From positions 372,001-436,000 of the forward strand of contig NZ_JAJTTH010000006.1 in the NCBI RefSeq assembly GCF_021341665.1: a stretch of DNA of 64,000 nt, read 5' to 3'. This document shows, in pieces, positions 25,273 to 33,825 of this stretch; the stretch's first letter is position 1, and each line of letters begins with the position of its first letter. A program made the translations under genes and the position numbers. The stretch is from Pseudomonas sp. Au-Pse12. Its GTDB lineage: Bacteria > Pseudomonadota > Gammaproteobacteria > Pseudomonadales > Pseudomonadaceae. The notes beneath the pieces are model-generated. The model was not told the DNA's origin, searched no databases, and worked only from the letters and a program-made list of their open reading frames with translations.

Positions 25273-27597
25273 ATGGACAGCATCAACAGCCGCATTGCCG
25301 AGGAACTCGGTGTACGCCCACAACAGGTCGAAGCGGCCGTCGCTCTATTGGATGAAGGCTCCACCGTGCCCTTCATCGCCCGCTACCGGAAAGAAGTCAC
25401 CGGCAGCCTCGATGACACCCAGCTGCGTCATCTGGAAGAGCGCCTGCGCTACCTGCGAGAACTCGACGAACGGCGGATCAGCATCCTGGCCAGCATCGAA
25501 GAGCAAGGCAAGCTGACCCCGGAACTCGCCCGTGACATCAAGCTGGCCGACACCAAGACCCGCCTCGAAGACCTGTACCTGCCTTATAAGCAGAAGCGCC
25601 GCACCAAGGGCCAGATCGCCCTGGAAGCCGGCCTCGGCGAGCTGGCGGACGGCCTGTTCAACGACCCAGGCCTGGCCCCGGAAACCGAAGCCGCACGCTT
25701 CGTCAACGCCGACAAAGGCGTGGCCGACGTCAAGGCCGCCCTGGAAGGCGCCAAGTACATCCTCATGGAGCGCTTCGCCGAAGACGCCGGCCTGCTGGAC
25801 AAGCTGCGCAATTTCCTCAAGCAGGAAGCCACCCTCAGCGCCCGCGTGGTCGCTGGCAAGGAAGAGGAAGGCGCCAAGTTCCGCGACTACTTCGAACACG
25901 ATGAACCACTGAAAAGCATGCCGTCGCACCGCGCCCTGGCGATTTTCCGTGGCCGCAACGAAGGCATTCTCAGCTCCGCGCTGAAAGTCGGTGACGAGCT
26001 GCCGGGCACCATGCACCCCTGCGAGGGCATGATCGGCCAGCAATTCGGCATCCAGAACCAGAACCGCCCCGCCGACAAATGGCTCGGCGAAGTGGTGCGC
26101 TGGACCTGGAAGGTCAAGCTCTACACCCACCTGGAAACCGACCTGCTGGGCGAGTTGCGCGATGGCGCGGAAACCGAGGCGATCAACGTCTTCGCCCACA
26201 ACCTGCACGACCTGCTGCTGGCCGCCCCGGCCGGCCCGCGCGCCACCCTGGGCCTGGACCCGGGCCTGCGCACCGGCTGCAAGGTGGCGGTGGTGGATGC
26301 CACCGGCAAGCTGCTGGACCACGCCACGGTCTACCCCCACGTGCCACACAACAAGTGGGACCAGACCCTGGGCATCCTGGCCGCGCTGTGCGCCAAGCAC
26401 TCGGTGGACCTGATCGCCATCGGCAACGGCACCGCCAGCCGCGAGACCGACAAGCTGGCCGCCGAACTGATCAAAAAATACCCGGCCATGAAGATGACCA
26501 AGGTCATGGTTTCCGAAGCCGGTGCATCCGTGTACTCGGCCTCGGAACTGGCGGCCAAGGAATTCCCGGACCTGGACGTGTCGATCCGTGGCGCGGTGTC
26601 CATTGCCCGCCGCCTGCAGGACCCACTGGCGGAGCTGGTGAAGATCGACCCGAAATCCATCGGTGTCGGCCAGTACCAGCACGACGTCTCGCAGCTGAAA
26701 CTGGCCCGTGGCCTGGATGCCGTGGTCGAGGACTGCGTGAACGCCGTGGGCGTCGACGTCAACACCGCTTCCGTGGCCCTGCTGGCGCGGATCTCCGGGC
26801 TCAACGCGACCCTGGCGCAGAACATCGTCAGCCACCGCGACGAGCACGGTGCGTTCAAGACCCGCGCCGCGCTGAAAAAGGTCGCGCGCCTGGGTGAAAA
26901 GACCTTCGAACAGGCCGCCGGCTTCCTGCGCGTGATGAACGGCGACAACCCGCTGGACGCTTCGGCGGTGCACCCGGAAGCCTACCCGCTGGTGCAGCGC
27001 ATCGCCGCCGACACCGGCCGCGACATCCGTTCGCTGATCGGCGACAGCGGCTTCCTCAAGCGCCTGGACCCGAAGAAATTCACCGACGAAACCTTCGGCC
27101 TGCCCACCGTCACCGACATCCTTCAGGAACTGGACAAGCCGGGCCGCGACCCGCGTCCCGAGTTCAAGACCGCCGAGTTCCAGGACGGCGTCGAAGACCT
27201 CAAGGACCTGCAACTGGGGATGATCCTCGAAGGCGTGGTGACCAACGTCACCAACTTCGGCGCCTTCGTCGACATCGGCGTGCACCAGGATGGCCTGGTG
27301 CACATCTCGGCGCTGTCGGAGAAGTTCATCAAGGACCCGCGTGAAGCGGTGAAGGCCGGCGACGTGGTCAAGGTCAAGGTCATGGAAGTCGACATCCCGC
27401 GCAAACGCGTGGGCCTGTCGATGCGCATGGGCGACACCCCGGGCGAGAAGATCGACGGCGCCCGCGGTTCCCGTCCGGGCTCGGCGCCACGCTCGTCCCA
27501 GGGCAGCGCACCGCGCAAGGAAACCGCGACCGCAGCCCCGAGCAACAACGCCATGGCTTCGCTGTTCGCCAACGCCAAGCAGTTGAAGAAGCGCTGA
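25273..27597 (+). CDS. tex: Transcription accessory protein Tex (S1 RNA-binding)
   Basis: A 774-residue cytoplasmic nucleic-acid-binding protein. In order it has an N-terminal helical region, a YqgF/RNase H-like domain (TLGLDPGLRTGCKVAVVD near residue 330), helix-hairpin-helix repeats (VNTASVALLARISGLNATLA) and a C-terminal S1 domain (LGMILEGVVTNVTNFGAFVD near residue 650), ending in a Ser/Pro-rich tail. Length fits the family. The ATG at 25273 follows AGGTGG. Its stop shares a base with the next gene's start (TGATG), so the downstream thioesterase is co-translated. Confidence 0.96.
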   Translation: MDSINSRIAEELGVRPQQVEAAVALLDEGSTVPFIARYRKEVTGSLDDTQLRHLEERLRYLRELDERRISILASIEEQGKLTPELARDIKLADTKTRLEDLYLPYKQKRRTKGQIALEAGLGELADGLFNDPGLAPETEAARFVNADKGVADVKAALEGAKYILMERFAEDAGLLDKLRNFLKQEATLSARVVAGKEEEGAKFRDYFEHDEPLKSMPSHRALAIFRGRNEGILSSALKVGDELPGTMHPCEGMIGQQFGIQNQNRPADKWLGEVVRWTWKVKLYTHLETDLLGELRDGAETEAINVFAHNLHDLLLAAPAGPRATLGLDPGLRTGCKVAVVDATGKLLDHATVYPHVPHNKWDQTLGILAALCAKHSVDLIAIGNGTASRETDKLAAELIKKYPAMKMTKVMVSEAGASVYSASELAAKEFPDLDVSIRGAVSIARRLQDPLAELVKIDPKSIGVGQYQHDVSQLKLARGLDAVVEDCVNAVGVDVNTASVALLARISGLNATLAQNIVSHRDEHGAFKTRAALKKVARLGEKTFEQAAGFLRVMNGDNPLDASAVHPEAYPLVQRIAADTGRDIRSLIGDSGFLKRLDPKKFTDETFGLPTVTDILQELDKPGRDPRPEFKTAEFQDGVEDLKDLQLGMILEGVVTNVTNFGAFVDIGVHQDGLVHISALSEKFIKDPREAVKAGDVVKVKVMEVDIPRKRVGLSMRMGDTPGEKIDGARGSRPGSAPRSSQGSAPRKETATAAPSNNAMASLFANAKQLKKR

Positions 27598-27980
27598 TGC
27601 AAATCCCTGCCGGCCTGACCGAAAGCGCCTTCAGCCAATTGCTCGGCTGCCGTCTGCAACGCCTGGAAACAGGCGAGGCGGACGTCGCCCTGGAGCTGAC
27701 CCCGCAGCTGCGCAATCGCGGGCAAAAGCTGCACGGCGGGGCGATCTTCAGCCTGGTGGACATTGCCATGGGGCTGGCCTGTTCCAGCACCCACGGCTTT
27801 GACCAGCAGAGCGCCACCATCGAGTGCAAGATCAACTACATCCGCGCGGTGGCCGAGGGCGAGGTGCTGTGCCGGGCCAAGGTGATCCACCCCGGCCGCC
27901 GTACCCTGGTGGTCGAGGCGGATGTGATCCAGGGCGACAAACTGGTCGCAAAAGCACAAGGCACCTTCGCGGTCCTATAG
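27597..27980 (+). CDS. PaaI-family thioesterase
   Basis: A 127-residue hotdog-fold thioesterase. Characteristic PaaI wording is QLRNRGQKLHGGAIFSLVD (residues 38-56), where HGG and the following acidic residue form the active site, and ECKINYIRAVAEGEVLCRAK. Expected to hydrolyse aryl- or acyl-CoA. Coupled to tex by the TGATG junction. Confidence 0.88.
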   Translation: MQIPAGLTESAFSQLLGCRLQRLETGEADVALELTPQLRNRGQKLHGGAIFSLVDIAMGLACSSTHGFDQQSATIECKINYIRAVAEGEVLCRAKVIHPGRRTLVVEADVIQGDKLVAKAQGTFAVL

Positions 27981-28072
27981 CTCCCTGTCATGAATTTGGG
28001 TTAATTTCGGCGCTGCGAAAGCGGCGTCGGAGTTTTCTTGCCCGCGCTGAAGCCAGATTCAAGGATGGAGTG

Positions 28073-28123
28073 TTGGCGTTTTCAGGCGAGTCGGCTTGAC
28101 TCAAAAACCAGGCGAAAACGCCA
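28073..28123 (+). promoter_or_regulatory. Nested inverted repeats before gshA
   Basis: TGGCGTTTTC (28074-28083) and GAAAACGCCA (28114-28123) are perfect 10-base arms; inside them GAGTC-GGCTT-GACTC forms a second hairpin. TTTTAAC follows. This may end the tex transcript or act in the gshA leader, about 75 bases before its start. Confidence 0.4.
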
Positions 28124-28196
28124 GTTTTAACTTCACCCTTGTAGACCGTCCTGCCCACCCCCATATTGGGGCGACTGACGCGTGAAGGAATCCAAC

Positions 28197-29780
28197 TTGA
28201 GCGAACTTCTCAACCGCCGCCTGGCTCTGCTCGGCGAGCGCGCTAACCTCTCCCTGCTCGAGCAGTGCCTGCACGGTATCGAACGTGAATGCCTGCGTGT
28301 CACCGGCGAAGGCCGCCTGGCACAGACCCCGCACCCGGAAGAACTGGGTTCCGCGCTGACCAACGAACAGATCACCACCGACTATTCCGAGTCGCTGCTG
28401 GAGTTCATCACCCCGGCCCTCGCGGACCCGGCGGACACCCTGGCCAGCCTCGACAAGATTCATCGCTTCGCCTACAGCAAGCTCGGCAACGAGTACCTGT
28501 GGAGTCCATCGATGCCGTGCCCGTTGCCGGCCGAGGAAGACATCCCGATCGCCTACTACGGCACCTCCAACATCGGTCAGCTCAAGTACGTGTACCGCAA
28601 GGGCCTGGCCCTGCGCTACGGCAAGACCATGCAGTGCATCGCCGGCATCCACTACAACTTTTCCCTGCCGGAACAGCTGTGGCCACTGCTCAAGGACGCC
28701 GAAGGCTTTGTCGGCAGCGACCGTGACTACCAGTCCTCGGCCTATATCGCGCTGATCCGCAATTTCCGCCGCTACAGCTGGCTGCTGATGTACCTGTTCG
28801 GCGCCTCGCCGGCCCTGGACGCGGGTTTCCTGCGCGGCCGCTCGCACCAGTTGGAACAGCTGGATGCTGAAACCCTGTACCTGCCCTACGCCACCAGCCT
28901 GCGCATGAGCGACCTGGGCTACCAGAGCAAGGCCCAGGCCGGCCTGACCCCCTGCTACAACGACCTGAACAGCTACACCGACAGCCTGCGCAAGGCCGTG
29001 GCCACGCCCTACGCGCCTTACGTCGCCGTCGGCACCCACAAGGATGGCGAGTGGGTGCAACTGAACACCAACATCCTGCAGATCGAAAACGAGTACTACT
29101 CCAACATCCGCCCCAAACGCGTGACCTACACCGGCGAGCGACCGATCCAGGCGCTGATGGCCCGGGGCATCCAGTACGTCGAAGTGCGCTGCCTGGACAT
29201 CAACCCGTTCCTGCCCCTGGGCATCGACCTCCAGGAAGCCCGCTTCCTCGACGCCTTCCTGCTGTATTGCGCGCTCAACGACAGCCCGCTGTTCGAGAAC
29301 AACGAGTGCGGCAATGCCACCTCGAACTTCCTCGCGGTGGTCAAGGAAGGCCGCCGCCCGGGCCTGCAACTGCAACGCCAGGGCCAGCCGGTGGAAATGA
29401 AGGAGTGGGCCGCCGAACTGCTGGAGCAGATCGCCCCGCTGGCGGCCCTGCTCGACCGGAGCCACGGCAGCGACGTGCACAGCAAGGCGCTGGACGCCCA
29501 GCTGGCCAAGGTCAAGGATTCGTCCCTGACCCCATCGGCCCAGGTGCTGGCCGCCATGAGCGAGCACAAGGAGAGCTTCAGCCAGTTCTCACTGCGCCAG
29601 AGCCAGGTGCATGCCGAGCACTTCCGCAGCCAGGCCCTGAGCAAGGAAGAGCAAACCGCCTTCGAAGCAGCGGCGCGCAAATCCCTGGAGCAGCAGACCG
29701 AGCTTGAGCAGAACGAAGTGGGTGATTTCGACGTGTTCGTCGGCGCCTACCAGGCCAGCATCCTGGCCATCAGCAACTAG
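28197..29780 (+). CDS. gshA: Glutamate-cysteine ligase GshA
   Basis: Catalyses the ATP-dependent joining of glutamate and cysteine, the first step in glutathione synthesis. The 527-residue protein is of the gammaproteobacterial type, with HGIERECLRVTGEGRLAQTP near the N-terminus, DYSESLLEFITP, and YVEVRCLDINPFLPLGID. TTG at 28197 is preferred because AAGGAA lies seven bases before it; the GTG at 28182 lies upstream of that ribosome site and lacks its own. The non-ATG start may limit expression. Confidence 0.95.
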   Translation: MSELLNRRLALLGERANLSLLEQCLHGIERECLRVTGEGRLAQTPHPEELGSALTNEQITTDYSESLLEFITPALADPADTLASLDKIHRFAYSKLGNEYLWSPSMPCPLPAEEDIPIAYYGTSNIGQLKYVYRKGLALRYGKTMQCIAGIHYNFSLPEQLWPLLKDAEGFVGSDRDYQSSAYIALIRNFRRYSWLLMYLFGASPALDAGFLRGRSHQLEQLDAETLYLPYATSLRMSDLGYQSKAQAGLTPCYNDLNSYTDSLRKAVATPYAPYVAVGTHKDGEWVQLNTNILQIENEYYSNIRPKRVTYTGERPIQALMARGIQYVEVRCLDINPFLPLGIDLQEARFLDAFLLYCALNDSPLFENNECGNATSNFLAVVKEGRRPGLQLQRQGQPVEMKEWAAELLEQIAPLAALLDRSHGSDVHSKALDAQLAKVKDSSLTPSAQVLAAMSEHKESFSQFSLRQSQVHAEHFRSQALSKEEQTAFEAAARKSLEQQTELEQNEVGDFDVFVGAYQASILAISN

Positions 29781-29783
29781 AAC

Positions 29784-29919
29784 CGTGGCGAGGGAGCTTG
29801 CTCCCGCTGGGCTGCAAAGCAGCCCTCAGCTCAGGCGGCGCGGTTATTCAGGAATATCCGGTCGCCAGGTTTGAGGATGGCTGCGCCACTTAACGGGAGC
29901 TTGCTCCCTCGCCACAACA
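29784..29919. repeat. REPIN, family B
   Basis: Two inverted copies of a palindrome with core GGGAGCTTGCTCCC flanked by GGCGA and CGCCAC, at 29785-29810 and 29892-29917. The pair encloses about 80 bases of unrelated sequence. The same pair recurs at 57984-58117. Confidence 0.8.
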
Positions 29920-29949
29920 GCCTGCGGGCCAGGCCCACGAATTTCCCCT

Positions 29950-29994
29950 CATAAGCTAATGCAAATAAGTTATTTATTTCTGCATTCTTAGATC
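29950..29994 (+). promoter_or_regulatory. AT-rich promoter block of the tau operon
   Basis: CATAAGCTAATGC followed by AAATAAGTTATTTATTTC and TTAGATC, in sharply AT-rich sequence just before tauA. The tcyJ and SfnB operons have comparable blocks. This is a candidate CysB-type sulfur-starvation promoter; no binding data are implied. Confidence 0.45.
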
Positions 29995-30044
29995 ATTTAG
30001 TCTGCTCCCACGCCGATCACTGGCCGCCTATGAGGAGCAACTCC

Positions 30045-31022
30045 ATGAAACTGCACTTCCCCCTTCGCCTCCTGGCGGCCGCGTCCCTGGCCGCTGCGAG
30101 TCTCTTTGCCCAGGCGGCCGACGTCACCGTCGCCTACCAGACCACCGTCGACCCGGCCAAGGTCGCCCAGGCCGACGGCAGCTACGAAAAAGCCACCCAG
30201 GCCAAGATCAACTGGCGCAAATTCGACAACGGTGCCGACGTCATTGCCGCCATCGCTTCCGGTGATGTGCAGATCGGCTACCTGGGCTCCAGCCCGCTGA
30301 CCGCCGCCATCACCCGCAAGGTGCCGGTGCAAACCTTCCTGATCGCCACCCAGATCGGCGCCGCCGAAGCCCTGGTGGCCCGTAACGGTTCCGGGATCAA
30401 CAGCCCCCAGGACCTGATCGGTAAAAAAGTCGCCGTGCCGTTCGTTTCCACCGGCCACTACAGCCTGCTGGCGGCGCTGAAGCACTGGAACATCGACCCC
30501 TCGAAAGTGCAGGTCCTCAACCTCGCGCCACCAGCGATCATCGCTGCCTGGAAGCGCGGTGATATAGACGCCACCTACGTCTGGGACCCGGCCCTGGGCG
30601 TGGCCAAGGAAAACGGCAAGGTGCTGATCACTTCCGGTGAGCTGGCCAAGTTCGGCGCGCCGACCTTCGACGCCTGGATCGTGCGCAAGGATTTCGCCGA
30701 GAAGCACCCAGAGATCGTCACGGCCTTCGCCAAGGTGACCCTGGAGGCCTACGCCCAGTACCGCAAGGACCCACAAGCCTGGCTGGCCAATCAGGGCAAC
30801 GTCGACAAACTGGTCAAGCTCTCCGGGGCCAAGGCCAGCGATATCCCGCTGCTGCTGCAAGGCAACGTCTACCCACTGGCCGCCGACCAGGTGGTCAGCC
30901 TCGGCGCCCCGACCACCAAGGCCATCACCGACACCGCGGTGTTCCTCAAGGAGCAAGGCAAGGTCGAAGCGGTGCTGCCGGACTACGCCCCCTACGTCAG
31001 CGCCCAGTTCATCCCTGAATAA
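30045..31022 (+). CDS. tauA: Taurine ABC transporter substrate-binding protein
   Basis: Periplasmic binding protein of 325 residues for taurine. It has a signal peptide (MKLHFPLRLLAAASLAAASLFAQAA) and the SsuA/TauA fold, with TVAYQTTVDPAKVAQADG, ASGDVQIGYLGSSPLTAAI and YVWDPALGVAKENGKVL. The ATG at 30045 is preceded by GAGGAG. First gene of tauABCD, an operon typically made under sulfate starvation. Confidence 0.95.
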   Translation: MKLHFPLRLLAAASLAAASLFAQAADVTVAYQTTVDPAKVAQADGSYEKATQAKINWRKFDNGADVIAAIASGDVQIGYLGSSPLTAAITRKVPVQTFLIATQIGAAEALVARNGSGINSPQDLIGKKVAVPFVSTGHYSLLAALKHWNIDPSKVQVLNLAPPAIIAAWKRGDIDATYVWDPALGVAKENGKVLITSGELAKFGAPTFDAWIVRKDFAEKHPEIVTAFAKVTLEAYAQYRKDPQAWLANQGNVDKLVKLSGAKASDIPLLLQGNVYPLAADQVVSLGAPTTKAITDTAVFLKEQGKVEAVLPDYAPYVSAQFIPE

Positions 31023-31049
31023 CCCGCGACCGGACAGGAGATAGCCGTC

Positions 31050-31844
31050 ATGGCCTTGCTACAACTGGAGCGCATCAGCGCACAGTACCCCGGCGCCGCC
31101 GAACCGGTGCTGGCGGATATTTCCCTGACCCTGGGGCCACAGCAACTGCTGGTCGCCCTGGGCCCTTCCGGCAGCGGCAAGACCTCGCTGCTGAACCTGA
31201 TTGCCGGCTTCGTCGACCCCAGCGCCGGGCGCATCAGCCTCGACGGCGTGCCGGTCAAGGGCCCCAGCGCCGAACGTGGCGTGGTGTTCCAGGACGACGC
31301 CCTGCTGCCCTGGCAGGACGTGCTGGGCAACGTCGCCTTCGGCCTGGAACTGGCCGGCGTGGCCCGCGCCGCGCGTGAAGCCCGGGCCCGGGAGATGCTC
31401 GCCCTGGTGGACCTGGCCGGCTTCGACAAACGCCGCATCTGGCAACTTTCCGGTGGACAGAAACAGCGCGTGGGCCTGGCCCGCGCCCTGGCCGCCGACC
31501 CGCGCGTGCTGCTGATGGACGAGCCCTTCGGCGCCCTGGATGCCTTCACCCGCGAACAGATGCAGGAGCTGTTGCTGCAAGTCTGGCGGCGCACCGCCAA
31601 GCCGGTGTTCCTGATTACCCACGACATCGAGGAAGCGGTATTCCTCGCTACCGACCTGATCCTCCTGGCGCCCAACCCAGGGCAGATCGTCGAGCGCCTG
31701 AACCTGGACTTCGGCCAGCGCTACGCTGCTGGCGAATCGGCCCGGGCGATCAAGTCCGACCCGCTGTTCATCGAAACCCGCGAACACGTGCTGGCCCGGG
31801 TGTTCTCCCAGCGCAGCGCCACCCAGCAGCAGGAGCGTCCATGA
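31050..31844 (+). CDS. tauB: Taurine ABC transporter ATP-binding protein
   Basis: A 264-residue ABC ATPase: Walker A GPSGSGKTS, Q-loop VFQDDALLPW, signature LSGGQKQR, Walker B LLMDEPFGALD and switch histidine in LITHDIEEA. Follows tauA by 27 bases and overlaps tauC by four (ATGA). Confidence 0.95.
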   Translation: MALLQLERISAQYPGAAEPVLADISLTLGPQQLLVALGPSGSGKTSLLNLIAGFVDPSAGRISLDGVPVKGPSAERGVVFQDDALLPWQDVLGNVAFGLELAGVARAAREARAREMLALVDLAGFDKRRIWQLSGGQKQRVGLARALAADPRVLLMDEPFGALDAFTREQMQELLLQVWRRTAKPVFLITHDIEEAVFLATDLILLAPNPGQIVERLNLDFGQRYAAGESARAIKSDPLFIETREHVLARVFSQRSATQQQERP

Positions 31845-32680
31845 GCATCTACGAGATTCCCGCCACCGCGACCCGCGATGCCAACCCTAAAGCGCCACAA
31901 ACCGTGCGCCGCAGCCTGAGCACCCGCTGGATCAGCGTGCTGACCCTGATCACCCTGCTGGCCCTGTGGTGGGCGGTGACCGCCAGCGGCCTGATAGAAC
32001 CGCTGTTCCTGCCACCGCCTGCCGCCGTGCTGCAAAAAGGCTGGTTGCTGGCCACCAGCGGCTACATGGATTCCACCCTCTGGCAGCACCTGGCGGCGAG
32101 CCTGGAACGCATCGGCCTGGCCCTGGGCTGTGCCGTGCTGACGGCGATTCCGGTGGGCATCGCGATTGGCGCCAACCGCATCGCCCGTGGCGTGCTCGAC
32201 CCGTTGATCGAGTTCTACCGGCCGATACCGCCCCTGGCCTACCTGCCGCTGATCGTCATCTGGTGCGGCATTGGCGAGCTGTCCAAGGTGCTGCTGATCT
32301 ACCTGGCGATCTTCGCCCCGATCGCCATTGCCACCGCCACCGGTGTGCGCACCGTCGACCCGGCCAAGCTGCGCGCCGCGCAGTCTTTGGGCGCCACCCG
32401 GGCGCAGCTGATTCGCCACGTGATCCTGCCCAGCGCCCTGCCGGACATCCTCACCGGCGTGCGCATCGGCCTGGGCGTGGGCTGGTCGACCCTGGTGGCC
32501 GCGGAGCTGATTGCCGCCACCAGCGGCCTGGGGTTCATGGTGCAGTCCGCCGCGCAGTTCCTGGTCACCGATGTGGTGCTGCTGGGGATACTGGTGATTG
32601 CCCTGATCGCCTTCGCCATGGAGATGGGCCTGCGCGCCCTGCAACGCAAGCTGGTGCCCTGGCACGGCCAATCCCACTGA
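31841..32680 (+). CDS. tauC: Taurine ABC transporter permease
   Basis: A 279-residue inner-membrane permease with about six hydrophobic segments and the ABC-coupling loop (KLRAAQSLGATRAQLIRHVI). Sequence such as PPPAAVLQKGWLLATSGY and GLGFMVQSAAQFLVTDVVLL is typical of TauC/SsuC. Overlaps tauB by ATGA. Followed by a REP-rich gap of 245 bases before tauD. Confidence 0.95.
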   Translation: MSIYEIPATATRDANPKAPQTVRRSLSTRWISVLTLITLLALWWAVTASGLIEPLFLPPPAAVLQKGWLLATSGYMDSTLWQHLAASLERIGLALGCAVLTAIPVGIAIGANRIARGVLDPLIEFYRPIPPLAYLPLIVIWCGIGELSKVLLIYLAIFAPIAIATATGVRTVDPAKLRAAQSLGATRAQLIRHVILPSALPDILTGVRIGLGVGWSTLVAAELIAATSGLGFMVQSAAQFLVTDVVLLGILVIALIAFAMEMGLRALQRKLVPWHGQSH

Positions 32681-32698
32681 CCTGCGGCGTCACTTGCT

Positions 32699-32838
32699 GT
32701 AGCCGCTGTCGAGCCCCAGCGAGGCTGCGACCGAGCGCGTAGCGCTCGCAGCGATCGACCAGGACGACCGCGTTGTACGGGTTTGCGTCTGCTGCGCAGC
32801 CGTTCGCAGCCTCGCCAAGGCTCGGCAGCGGCTACAAG
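32699..32838. repeat. REPIN, family C, between tauC and tauD
   Basis: GTAGCCGCTGTC at the left end and GGCAGCGGCTAC at the right end, with GCGAGGCTGCGA and TCGCAGCCTCGC as inner arms. It interrupts the tau operon. A sister pair lies at 48515-48669. Confidence 0.75.
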
Positions 32839-32925
32839 AGCAGTGCATGCCCGCGATTTTCAGATTGCTGCAGATAAACCGAATCCGACCACGCCGAGCG
32901 TTCGGCGCCGTACAAGAGAACCCCC

Positions 32926-33765
32926 ATGAGCCTGACCATTACCCCCTTAAGCTCCGCTCTCGGCGCCCAGATCAGCGGCGTCGATATCAGCCAACCGCTG
33001 AACGTCGAACAACGCGATGCCATCGAGCAGGCGCTGCTCAAACACCAGGTGCTGTTCTTCCGCGACCAGCCAATCACCCCACAGCAACAGGCGCGTTTCG
33101 CCGCCAGCTTCGGTGACCTGCACATCCACCCGATCTACCCCAATGTGCCGGAACAGCCGGAAATACTGATCCTCGACACCGCCGAAACCGACGTGCGCGA
33201 CAACGCCATCTGGCACACCGACGTGACCTTCCTGCCGACCCCGGCCCTGGGCGCGGTGCTCAGCGCCAAGCTGTTGCCGGCGTTCGGCGGCGACACCCTG
33301 TGGGCCAGCGGCATCGCCGCCTACGAGGCACTGTCGGAGCCCATGAGGAACCTGCTGCAGGGCCTGACCGCAACCCACGACTTCATCAAGTCCTTCCCCC
33401 TGGAACGCTTCGGCAACACCCCCGAAGACCTGGCGCGCTGGGAGGAAACCCGACGCAAGAATCCCCCGCTGTCGCACCCGGTGATCCGCACCCACCCGGT
33501 GAGCGGGCGCCAGTCGCTGTTCGTCAACGACGGCTTCACCACCAAGATCAACGAACTGTCCGAAAGCGAAAGCGAGGCCATCCTCAAGCTGCTGTTCGCC
33601 CACGCCACCCGCCCGGAATTCACCCTCCGCTGGCGCTGGCAGGAAAACGACGTGGCCTTCTGGGACAACCGCGTGACCCAGCACTATGCGGTGGACGACT
33701 ACCGCCCACAGCGCCGAGTGATGCAGCGCGCGACCATTCTTGGGGATGTGCCGTTCTTTCGCTGA
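32926..33765 (+). CDS. tauD: Taurine dioxygenase
   Basis: Fe(II)/2-oxoglutarate-dependent dioxygenase that converts taurine to sulfite and aminoacetaldehyde, releasing sulfur. The 279-residue protein has the iron-binding HTD (IWHTDVTFLP, residues 97-106) and the distal histidine in RVTQHYAVDDYRPQRRVMQR, whose arginine binds 2-oxoglutarate. Last gene of the tau set; the REP insertion leaves it 245 bases from tauC, so it may have an extra promoter. Confidence 0.96.
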   Translation: MSLTITPLSSALGAQISGVDISQPLNVEQRDAIEQALLKHQVLFFRDQPITPQQQARFAASFGDLHIHPIYPNVPEQPEILILDTAETDVRDNAIWHTDVTFLPTPALGAVLSAKLLPAFGGDTLWASGIAAYEALSEPMRNLLQGLTATHDFIKSFPLERFGNTPEDLARWEETRRKNPPLSHPVIRTHPVSGRQSLFVNDGFTTKINELSESESEAILKLLFAHATRPEFTLRWRWQENDVAFWDNRVTQHYAVDDYRPQRRVMQRATILGDVPFFR

Positions 33766-33825
33766 GACGCGGGGAGATGCAACAGGACCCGGCCGCGCTG
33801 GATGAGCGAAGCCGGGCACAGCAGG

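Noticed and set aside
25345..27303. Minus-strand open frame of 652 codons opposite tex
   Set aside because: Shadow of tex; composition is artificial and no ribosome site precedes it.
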